Shown here: piece after piece, positions 44,601-53,900 of the stretch | How the letters are laid out: every line of letters begins with the position of its first letter | Position numbering within the stretch: the first letter of the stretch is position 1 | Source: Spirirestis rafaelensis WJT71-NPBG6 | Lineage (GTDB): Bacteria > Cyanobacteriota > Cyanobacteriia > Cyanobacteriales > Nostocaceae | Reading direction: 5' to 3' | DNA: 64,000 nt | Assembly (NCBI GenBank): GCA_019359015.1 | Contig: JAHHID010000015.1 | Coordinates: forward strand, 1-64,000 | Translations under genes and position numbers: made by a program | Notes under the pieces: model-generated | Database searches by the model: none | What the model saw: only the letters and a program-made list of their open reading frames with translations | What the model was told of the DNA's origin: nothing

Positions 44601-46249
44601 AATTCCCGTGCCATATTTACGTATTGCGCTCCTTGTCCAGAAAACATAAAGATAACTGGACAATGACTGGAACCTTTTTGGTATGTAAAAGAACCTTCTA
44701 AGTCTGGATTATTCAGTAATTTTCTTGCATCATCCAGGTTGCGGCAAACTACCATACGACGATGCTCAAAAGCCCAACGACCAACTTGTAAAGTATGAGC
44801 TACATCAGGTAGGTTAATATCAGGATGTTGCTGGAGGTGAGCAACTAAATTTGCGGTAGTAGTTTCTAGGGCTGTACTAGTTTTGGCTGAGAGCAACAAC
44901 AATTGCCAAGGACGAGAGCTACTAAAAGATTCAAGTACTGGAGCTTCTTCTAAAATGACATGGGCATTAGTCCCTCCAATACCAAAAGAACTAACACCTG
45001 CTCTGCGAGGAATGCTATTATGAGTTTTCCATTCCGACAACTTAGTATTAACGTAGAAAGGACTGTTAGCAAAATCAATTTGCGGGTTCGGCTCCTGAAA
45101 GTGCAAACTAGAAGGTATTTGTTGATGTTTGAGAACTTGAACGGTTTTAATTAAGCCAGTTACACCAGCAGCTGTATCCAGATGTCCAATATTGGTCTTT
45201 ACTGAAGCGATCGCACAAAAGCCTTTTTTGTCTGTGCTAGCACGAAAAGCTTGTGTCAGAGCCTTGATTTCAATTGGGTCTCCTAACTGAGTTCCCGTAC
45301 CGTGTGTTTCTATATAAGCGATCGTCTCAGGTTCGACTCCAGCCAAGGCAAGAGCTTCTAAAATAACTTCCCTTTGTCCGTTAACACTGGGGGCTGTATA
45401 TCCTACCTTTAAAGAACCATCATTATTGATAGCTGAACCTTTAATTATCGCATGAATAAAGTCACCATCGGTAATGGCATCATCTAATCTTTTCAAAACT
45501 ACTACACCTAAACCATTGCCGTCATTAGTTCCTTTTGCCTTGGCATCAAAAGCTCGGCAATGTCCGTCAGGAGACTTAATTCCTCCTTCTTGATAGTAAT
45601 AACCTGTTTTTTGCGGAACTCTAATTGAAACACCACCAGCTAAAGCGATATCACTTTCACCATTCAATAAACTTTGACAGGCTAAGTGGACAGTAACCAA
45701 CGATGTAGAACAAGCTGTCTGGATATTAATGCTAGGTCCTCTGAGGTTTAATTTGTAGGAAATGTGAGTAGATAAGAAATCTTTGTCATTTCCCAGCAAA
45801 ATTTGAAAGTTGTCTGCTGATTCAATTAATTCTCGGTTGGAATATAAATTAGAAAGCAGGTAATTACTGGCAGCAACACCAGCGAAAACACCAATTTGAC
45901 CATCATAGGTTTGCGAGCTGTAACCAGCATTTTCTAGAGCCTCCCAAACACATTCTATAAAAAGACGCTGTTGTGGGTCGGTAATTTCGGCTTCTCTCGG
46001 AGAAAAGCCAAAAAATGCAGCATCAAATAACTCTATATTTTCTAGCACACCTTGCGCTTTGACATAACTGGGGTCATTCAGCAATGCTGGATTTACCCCA
46101 GCAGATAGTATTTCTTCATCCGTGAAAAAAGAAATAGACTCTACCCCATCTCGGATGTTTTGCCAAAATTTATCGACGTTATTCGCTCCCGGAAAACGTC
46201 CTGCCATACCAACAATAGCTATTTGGTCTTTATCACTTAACATATTCAT
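41684..46249 (-). CDS. Type I PKS module: KS-AT-(inactive KR)-ACP
   Basis: About 1520 residues. The KS (about 10-430) keeps its triad: TACSTS, ETHGTGT and KTNIGHL. The AT (about 530-860) has GHSIGEY and HAFH, which points to malonyl-CoA. A ketoreductase-like region (about 900-1410) has GGLESVA in place of the NADPH motif GGLGGIG and Leu near the catalytic Tyr position, so it should not reduce. The ACP (about 1430-1500) has DLGGDSL; a docking tail (EELSEEEVALLLA) follows. The ATG at 46249 is chosen; a TTG at 46276 overlaps the decarboxylase stop. The unit adds one malonate left at the beta-keto stage. Confidence 0.9.
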   Translation of the reverse strand: MNMLSDKDQIAIVGMAGRFPGANNVDKFWQNIRDGVESISFFTDEEILSAGVNPALLNDPSYVKAQGVLENIELFDAAFFGFSPREAEITDPQQRLFIECVWEALENAGYSSQTYDGQIGVFAGVAASNYLLSNLYSNRELIESADNFQILLGNDKDFLSTHISYKLNLRGPSINIQTACSTSLVTVHLACQSLLNGESDIALAGGVSIRVPQKTGYYYQEGGIKSPDGHCRAFDAKAKGTNDGNGLGVVVLKRLDDAITDGDFIHAIIKGSAINNDGSLKVGYTAPSVNGQREVILEALALAGVEPETIAYIETHGTGTQLGDPIEIKALTQAFRASTDKKGFCAIASVKTNIGHLDTAAGVTGLIKTVQVLKHQQIPSSLHFQEPNPQIDFANSPFYVNTKLSEWKTHNSIPRRAGVSSFGIGGTNAHVILEEAPVLESFSSSRPWQLLLLSAKTSTALETTTANLVAHLQQHPDINLPDVAHTLQVGRWAFEHRRMVVCRNLDDARKLLNNPDLEGSFTYQKGSSHCPVIFMFSGQGAQYVNMARELYEVEPTFRNYVDTCAKILQPYLNLDIRHIVYPTENTEVASQQLQQTALTQPVLFVIEYALAQLWIEWGVRPEAMIGHSIGEYVAATIAGVFSLEDALAVVATRGQLMQQLPTGSMLAIPLPEKDVQDLLDIEPLYKKYLQIAAINSQSSCVVSGSHDAIATLKNQLSIKKIECRLLHTSHAFHSQMMTPILELFVQTLEKLKLRPPKIRFISNVTGTWITDEQATNPSYWSQHLRQTVRFSDGISQLLQQFEGIFLEVGPGRTLSTLTTQHLNNKAKQQVLTSLCHAKEQQSDVSFLLQTLGKLWLFGVNIDWSGFYANEQRYRIPLPTYPFERQRYWIDAKPPLDANSKLAILDKKEDIANWFYIPSWKRSLLSPSSSPQIDSAREWLLFVDEFGVSDKLSNKLKNQDKNVTVVKPGEDFGNIGEGIYTINPYNRYDYEALFEKLIALNKIPQNIAFFWNLNNFDNQQHAEYLEFNTLLLLTQCWSKFTINGKLQLWVISNQIQEVTGNEIINPEKAIILGLCKVIPQEYPNITCRSIDVNLINEEGREYNNYIIDQIFREFSVLSSDLVVAYRDRYRWVQVFAPVRLESVVEEKIPLKKQGVYLFFGGLESVAFVLAEYLAKIQATLILIENSAFPQKDDYSQWLKTHSQEDEVSCKIEKLLILEQLGAKILLVRGDITNYDHMHQNLASENIGEIHGVIYSNGITHKDIFCSIPEISKLKLEKVLQSQRDRIGVLEQVLQNRKLDFGILLSSLSPILGGFGLALDSAINLFTNTFISQNKVTHSLPWYTINLEFNAIQEEKILGKASTLIESVEVFKRILSLGERTEVIVSTVDINARSDRTFNFDSLLDSKSSVQVDLSSRYSRPNLSNSYVAPTNELEKQIVEIWQEVLGISQVGIYDNFYDLGGDSLIATQLVSRLRAKFSVELPLRELLEALIVAKQAEIIEELLLEKIEELSEEEVALLLADG

Positions 46250-46272
46250 CACCAAAAACCTTTTTACTCTAC

Positions 46273-47907
46273 TCAAATAGCTTGAGCAATTTGAATCTGG
46301 TCATTTAAAACTGCGTCAATATCTTCTTCAGTAGTTAACGGATTGGCAATGACTGCACGCAAAGCAATAATAGAAGTTTCTTTGCCAAAACTAGTAGCTG
46401 TTTTTGTCGTCCGCGAGATAAAACTTCGACCAATTTGGCGCTGCATTTTTTGCAAGCGTTCATTAAATTGATTTATTAGTTGATTGTCTATTTCCGTTAA
46501 TTGCTTTTTGCTAACTAGCTCTCTCAATTGCTCCGGAATATAACGATAAATTAACAGATTAGTATCAGGTTCTGCTAATAACTGAAACTCGGACATCGAA
46601 CAGATACGATCTGCCATATATTTAGTTTTCCGAATTCCTTCATCAATTAAAAATTCGTATCCCTTAAGTCCGATAAGATTTAGCCCAGCATGTAAAAATA
46701 AAGCCATACCGGGTCGAGAACCTTCTAAAGCGCGTTTCCCTAAATCGAATGACCCTTTACGCATCGTGTAGCTTGCTTGCTTTTCGATCGCAGAAGCAAG
46801 CTGCGGATCGCGTAGCAAAACCATACCAATACCCATTGGCAAGTATAATTGTTTATGTCCGTCAATCGTTACAGAATCAGCCCGTTCAATACCAGCAAGC
46901 TTGTGGCGATGTTGTTGAGAAAAAATGAGTGGACCACCCCAAGCTGCATCTACATGAAAATGAACTTGAGCGTGTTGTGCAATGTCTGCAATTTCTGCCA
47001 GGGAATCTAGCCCACCAGAGTCTGTAGTGCCAGCAACACCAACAATCGCAATAATTAGGAGATTTTGGGCATGACAGTTAGCAACAGCTTTTTGCAGTGC
47101 GTCTATGTTAACTCGATTGTGGCGATCGCTCGGAATTCTGATTAAACTATCTGTACCAATTCCCATCAAATCCGCAGCTTTATCAAACGAGTAATGCATC
47201 AACTCTGAGCCAATAACCACTGCACCTTTGTAGCCATAAAAATCTAAGGCTGCTGCTAAACCTGCTTTTTCTACACCAAGAAATTCATCTTTCGCTTTTA
47301 GAGAGGCATTTCTAGCGCACCAAAGCGCTGTAATATTTGCCACTGTCCCCCCAGAAACCAAAATTCCCAATGTACTTTGGTTGTTTTGAATATGTTGAGC
47401 GTAGAAATTCTCAGAAAAATTGTAGACCAATCGATGCAACATCGCTAAAGCTTCACGTTCACAGAAGCTCAAAGCTTTAGCTGTCTCTATTTTAACAGCA
47501 TTTTGATTCATTGCTGTCATCAGTTTTGCCAAAGGACGTACAAAAGAAGGCAGCGCAGAGGTCATGTGACCGATAAATCTCGGCGAAGATGTGTGTATTG
47601 AATGAGCAACAACATGATTGCCTAAATATTGAAAATAGCTTTCAACATCAGCAGGTTGAATCGGTATTTGGCTATCAGAGAATTTTCTCAATATCAAGTC
47701 TAAATCTATATCCGAATTAGAATCAATACTAGTTAAAAAATCTTCCGAAAAATCGTTAATTACTCCATCAATCTGTTCTTCTATAGAGCTTGCTTGACTA
47801 GATGAAGCAAATAGTTGCATCACTTTTCCACCAATTTCACAAGGCAATACTTGCTCAGTTTCCAAAAAGTAATTTTGTTTTAGCATCTCTTTTTTGCTTA
47901 ATGTCAT
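46273..47907 (-). CDS. panP: PLP-dependent aspartate 1-decarboxylase (PanP-type)
   Basis: A 544-residue group II PLP decarboxylase. The HVDAAWGG motif near 320 and TIDGHKQLY near 345 carry the PLP-binding Asp, His and Lys. SPRFIGHMTSALP, VGVAGTTDSGGLDSL and LEGSRPGMA resemble the PanP family, which makes beta-alanine from aspartate. It sits between NRPS and PKS genes whose A domains look beta-alanine-specific, so it probably supplies that monomer. Diaminobutyrate or glutamate decarboxylase are the alternative assignments within the wider family. It overlaps the PKS frame and is 50 bp after the NRPS. Confidence 0.85.
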   Translation of the reverse strand: MTLSKKEMLKQNYFLETEQVLPCEIGGKVMQLFASSSQASSIEEQIDGVINDFSEDFLTSIDSNSDIDLDLILRKFSDSQIPIQPADVESYFQYLGNHVVAHSIHTSSPRFIGHMTSALPSFVRPLAKLMTAMNQNAVKIETAKALSFCEREALAMLHRLVYNFSENFYAQHIQNNQSTLGILVSGGTVANITALWCARNASLKAKDEFLGVEKAGLAAALDFYGYKGAVVIGSELMHYSFDKAADLMGIGTDSLIRIPSDRHNRVNIDALQKAVANCHAQNLLIIAIVGVAGTTDSGGLDSLAEIADIAQHAQVHFHVDAAWGGPLIFSQQHRHKLAGIERADSVTIDGHKQLYLPMGIGMVLLRDPQLASAIEKQASYTMRKGSFDLGKRALEGSRPGMALFLHAGLNLIGLKGYEFLIDEGIRKTKYMADRICSMSEFQLLAEPDTNLLIYRYIPEQLRELVSKKQLTEIDNQLINQFNERLQKMQRQIGRSFISRTTKTATSFGKETSIIALRAVIANPLTTEEDIDAVLNDQIQIAQAI

Positions 47908-47956
47908 TTGATGAGTGTAGATACAAACTTAAATTTCTAATACTTTATTCGGCTAA

Positions 47957-50900
47957 TTAATCCGATACGCCTTTTTGCTTTCTTGTTGTTCGATATTCTT
48001 GTCTAGCTTGTTTTCGGCGTTGCACTGAAGTTGTCCTATTTTCCAGCCGATGATAATCTGGGATAATAATTGTTTCTTCGCACTCATCCTGACCAAGATA
48101 TCTAGCCAGGTGACTTATAGTCGGATATTGAAACATTTCAATCAAGGCAAAATCTCGCTGAAATATTTTTTGCAACTTGCTATGAACCTGAACCAAGAGC
48201 AATGAATGACCACCGAGTTCAAAGAAATTATCATGAATTCCTACATCCTCAACTTGGAGAAATTCTTGCCAAATATTAGCGATCGCTTGTTCTATCTTTG
48301 TTTGGGGTGGCTGATAAACTGCTGACAATTTGGGACGTGCTGTATCAAGTGCAGGAAGCGCTTTGCGATTAACTTTACCATTGGGTGTTAGTGGTAGTGC
48401 TTCTAATATCACAAAAGCTGCTGGTAGCATATAGTTAGGTAGCTTTGACTCTAAAAAGCGGCGCAGTTCGCTAGTTGTAAGTGTTTGCTTTGTTTGAGGA
48501 ACTACATAGGCTACTAAACTTTGAGAATCTGCTTCATCAGAGCGAACTATAACTACAGTTTCTCGCACTGCTGGGTATTGGCTGATGGCTGCTTCAATTT
48601 CTCCGAGTTCAATGCGGAAACCACGTATTTTTACTTGGTGGTCGATGCGACCGATATATTCTATCTCTCCATTGGGCAAATAACGTGCTAAATCTCCTGT
48701 TTTGTACAACCGTTCTCCTGGTTGGTTGCTATAAAGATTGGGAATAAACTTAGCAGCTGTGATTTCAGGTTGATTGAGATAACCACGAGCTAAACCTGCA
48801 CCACCAATATATAGTTCACCTGGTACACCCACAGGAACGGGTTGTAAGTTTTTATCTAACAGATATATTTGGGTATTGCTAATAGGACGACCAATCGGCG
48901 GAATACTGTTAGCGTTTTTCTCTATTAACGCAAATGTTGAATAAGTTGTATCTTCTGAAGGACCGTACAAGTTGAAAATCTGTTGTATATTATCTTGTTG
49001 ATAAAGTTGTTCTACAAGTTTTTTGCTCAGTGCTTCACCAGCTATATTAATTGTGTTTACTGAAGTTGGAATGGCGTTAGTCCTTAATAATTGTGCGATC
49101 GCACTAGGGACTGTATTAATTAAAGTTACACCCGATGTAGATAAATTGGACAAATGTAGTGCATTCTCGATCAAGATGACCTTGCCACCGCAACTTAGAG
49201 GAACAAAGATCTCAAAAACCGACAGGTCGAAGCAAATCGAGGTTGATGCCAAAACTCCTTTCGTAGCTTCAGGAGTAAAGATTTTTTTCGCCCAATCCAA
49301 CATTGCAACTGTGCTACCGTGTTCAATTGCTACACCCTTGGGTTTACCAGTCGAGCCAGAGGTATAAATAATATAAGCCAAGTTACTACTATTTACCTGA
49401 GTCAGCAAATTTTCCTTAGTTTGTTGGGCATTTGCCTGCCACTCAGAATCTAAACAAACAACTTTGGCTTCGTGTTCGGGCATTGTTTCCACCAAATGCT
49501 GCTGAGTTAGCAGCACTGGCATTTGAGCATCTTCTAATATCAACGCCAAGCGTTCTTTGGGATAACCTGGATCTAGCGGTACATATGCACCACCCGCTTT
49601 GAGGATGCCCAAAAGTCCGATAAGCATGTCGAGCGATCGCTCGATACAAATTCCTACTAGTACCTCTGGTTCGACTCCCAAAGAACGCAAATAATCTGCT
49701 AATTGATTGGCTCTGGCATTTAGTTGACTATAAGTCAGTGATTGATTTTCAAACACCACTGCTACAGCATCGGGTGTTTTTTCAACTTGCTTTTCAAATA
49801 AATGATGAATGCATTGGTTGTGTTGATAATCAGCTTGAGTATCATTCCACTCAAGGTGCATTTGCTGCTCGGTTTGAGTCAAAATAGGCAAGTTTGAGAG
49901 TTGCTCATCGGGATTGGCAACAATGCTTAAGAGCAAAATTTGCAAATGTCCAGCCATCCGACTGATAGTACTTTGCTCGAATAAATCGCTATTGTATTCG
50001 AGACTGCCAACAAGTCCTTGTGCTGTTTCCACCATTTCCAAGGTTAAATCAAACTTTGCAGTCTGACTCTGAGAATCTATGGGAGTTAAGGTTAAACCAG
50101 GCAACTCTAAGGGTGACATCGGAGCATTTTGAAAAACAAACATCACCTGGAATAAAGGTGTATAACTCAAATCTCGCTGCGGTTGGAGAATTTCTACTAA
50201 TTGCTCAAAGGGTAAATCTTGGTGAGCATAAGCTGACAAAGTGCCTGAGCGCACCCGACGCAGCAATTCTCGGAAACTGGGGTTAACAGATAAATCAGTC
50301 CGCAAAACTAAAGTATTGACAAAAAAGCCAATTAGCCCCTCTATTTCTGCTCGGTTGCGGTTGGCGATCGGCGAACCGACTATAATATCTTCGCTCTGTG
50401 TGTAGCGGTGCAGTAATATCTTAAAAGCTGCCAACAGAGTCATAAACAAAGTGCTACCTTCCTGTTGGCTTAAACTTTTCAGGGCAAAAGATAGCTCCTG
50501 GGATAAATTGAAAGAATAGGTAGCACCACCGAAAGTCTGAATAGCTGGTCGTGGGTGGTCAGTAGGTAGCTCAAGTATCGCCGGCGCACCATCCAACTGT
50601 TGTTGCCAAAAAGAAAGCTGAGATTTTAATACTTCTCCTTGTAGCGCTAGCCGCTGCCAAGCTGCAAAGTCTGCGTACTGTATTGGTAATTCCAAAAGAG
50701 GTGTTCGCGTAGCGTCTCGCAGAGAAGCTTGCCCATTAGAAAATGCTTGATAAAATGCTGCTACCTCACGCACCAACACATTTATTGACCAACCATCAGC
50801 AGCAATATGGTGCATGGTCAATAGTACTACATGCTTTTGTTCTTCAAGACACAGTAGTTTCACTCGCAGCAACGGGTCACATTCGAGGTCAAAAGGTTGT

Positions 50901-53900
50901 TGTGCTTCGACCAATGCTTGTTGTCTGACTTCGGCTTTTTTTTCAGCAAAAGGTAACTCCCTCAAATCAAGCACTGGCAACAATAGCGGTGTCTCTGATG
51001 ATATAACTGCCACGGGTCGCCCTTCAACTGCTTTAAAATTAGTTCGCAAGGCTTCGTGACGGTGCAAAATTTCGTTGAAACTCTGTTCTAATGCAGCTAA
51101 ATTTAGTTCTCCCTCTAAGCTAACAGCAGCAGAAATGTTGTAAAAGGGATTGTTTGGCTCTAACTGCGTCAGGAACCATAACCGCTGCTGGGCAAACGAT
51201 AAAGGTAACTCTTCTAACCGTGAAATCCGCTCAATGGGTGGTGTCTCTAATTTTAAACCTGCTTTGGTAGCTCTTTCAATGTCTTTGGCTAGTCTGGCTA
51301 CTGTTGGTTCCTCAAATAAACGTCGCAAGGGAATCTCTACCTGAAAAACCTGCCGCACCTTGGAAATGACACGAGTTGCCAGAAGGGAATGTCCTCCCAA
51401 CTCAAAAAAGTTGTTGTGAATGCCTACTTTCTCAATGGCAAGTACATCTGCCCAGATTCCTGCTAATATTTCTTCTATTTGTGTGGCTGGAACCACAAAG
51501 TTAGATTCCAGTATTAGTTGTGTTAGGTCGGGTAGTGGCAGTGCTTGACGGTTTATTTTACCATTAGGTGTCAAAGGCATCGCCTCTAACATCACAACCG
51601 TCGGCATCATGTAGTTTGGTAGCTTTGACTCTAAAAAGCGGCGCAATTCGCTAATTGTAAGTGTTTGCTTTGTTTGAGGAACTACATAGGCTACTAAACT
51701 TTGAGAATCTGCTTCATCAGAGCGAACTATAACTACAGTTTCTCGCACTGCTGGGTGTTGGCTGATGGCTGCTTCAATTTCTCCGAGTTCAATGCGGAAA
51801 CCACGTATTTTTACTTGGTGGTCGATGCGACCGATGTATTCTATCTCTCCATTGGGCAGATAACGAGCTAAGTCTCCAGTCTTATAAAGACAACTTCCTT
51901 CTGCCTTTTCAAACGGGTTGGGGATAAATTTTTCTGCTGTTAGTTCGGGACTATTTAAATAGCCCCGTGCTAGTTGATCGCCACCTACATATATCTCACC
52001 AGGTACGCCCACAGGAACAGGTTGTCTGCTTGCATCGAGTATATATATCTGCGTATTGGCGATCGCGCGACCAATTAAAATCCGCTCACATACGGCTGTT
52101 TCCGGTGTCAAACTGTAGCAAGTAACATCCGCAGATACCTCTGACGAACCGTAAACGTTTAACAAGGTACTATCCGGCAAACTCTGCCGAAATTGTAGAA
52201 CCAGGTCTATTGGCAGTGCTTCACCACTACTAGTCCATAACTTCAATTTGGGTAGCTGCAACTGTAAAATATCGTATGTATTCAACAATACACGCAATAA
52301 AGAGGGAACAAGTACTAAGCGTGTTACATTGTTGCGGGCAAGAGTAGCTACTAACTGGTGTGGGTCTTGGACAATTTTATCGGGTATGATAACTGTGGTT
52401 ACTCCTTGAAGTAAAGTCCCAAAGATTTCCCACACTGAATCCACGAAGTTTAAAGATGTTTTTTGGCAACAAATTTCTTTTTCCCCAAAAGGATAATTTT
52501 GCCACATCCAGTGAAAGCGATTGATAGCACCTTTATGCAGACCAAAAACTCCCTTGGGTTTACCTGTAGAACCAGAGGTATAAATAACGTAAGCTAGGTT
52601 GTCAACTTCTGAAATATTGAGGGGGTTATTTTGGCTTTGTTGGGCAATGACATCCCAGTTGTCCAGACAAACTACCTTGGCATCATGTTGGGGAAGTTTT
52701 TCTAGTAACTGCTCGTGAGTTAGCAGTACTGACACTTGAGAATCTTGTAACATGAAAGCTAAACGTTCTTGCGGATAGCTAGGGTCTAAAGGTACATAAG
52801 CACCACCAGCTTTGAGAATTCCCAATAATCCGACGATCGCATCAAGCGATCGCTCTAGGCAAATTCCCACCAATACTTCTGGTTTTACTTGGAGTTTTCG
52901 CAGGTAGCACGCTAGTTGATTAGCTTTTGCATTTAGTTCGCGGTAGGTTAGTTGTTTATCCTCAAATACTATTGCTATAGCATCGGGTGTTGCTTCTACT
53001 TGAGACTCAAACAGTTCGTGGATGCATTTTTCTTGGGGATACTCAGCTTGAGTATCATTCCACTCTAATAGTTGCTGCCGTTCTGCTCTTGTTAATAGTG
53101 ATAACTCCTCTAAGCGTTGGTACGGGTTGGCAACCATGCTTTCTAATAGTGTTTGCAAGTGTCCTAACATCCGGTTGATGCTGACAACATCGAAGCGATC
53201 GCTCTCTTGGTAAGCAATTTTAAATAACAATTCATTGCTTGGGATAATACTTAGAGTTAAAGGATAGTTAGTCTTTTCAAATCCCTGGTAATTCTTAATT
53301 TCGACGTTTAAATCTAACTTTTTCAATCCTGCATCTATAGGATAATTTTCAAACACCAAAATACTTTCAAATAAAGGCAAACCGGAAGGAATTTCACTCC
53401 ATTTCTGTATATCCACCAAAGGTGTATATTCGTACTGACGCGCTTCGACTTGTTGAGCTAAAAGTTGTTGCAACCAAGGCAATAATTCTTGTTTAGGACT
53501 TACTTGCACCCTAACTGGCAATGTGTTGATAAACAACCCAATCATTGACTCGGCATTGACTAAACCAGGAGGACGACCGGAAACTATAGCCCCAAAAACA
53601 ATGTCTTGTTCACCACTGTAACGACTCAGCAGCAGCGTCCAAGCTGCCTGCACCAAGGTATTTAGAGTAAGTTGATGCTGTTTGACAAACAAGTTAATAG
53701 CAGCAGTTGTGGCAGGAGATAATTTGAGTTCTTGTTTTCTGTAACTTTGTTCTTGCCCTGTAACCGAATTAATTCCTAATTGAATGGGAGATGTAAAACC
53801 CGCAAGTGTCTTTTGCCAAAAAACCTCTGCTTGGGAAATATCTTGTTCTTGTAACCAAGCAATGTAATCCCGATAGGGACGGGGTAAACTTAAGTAAAGA

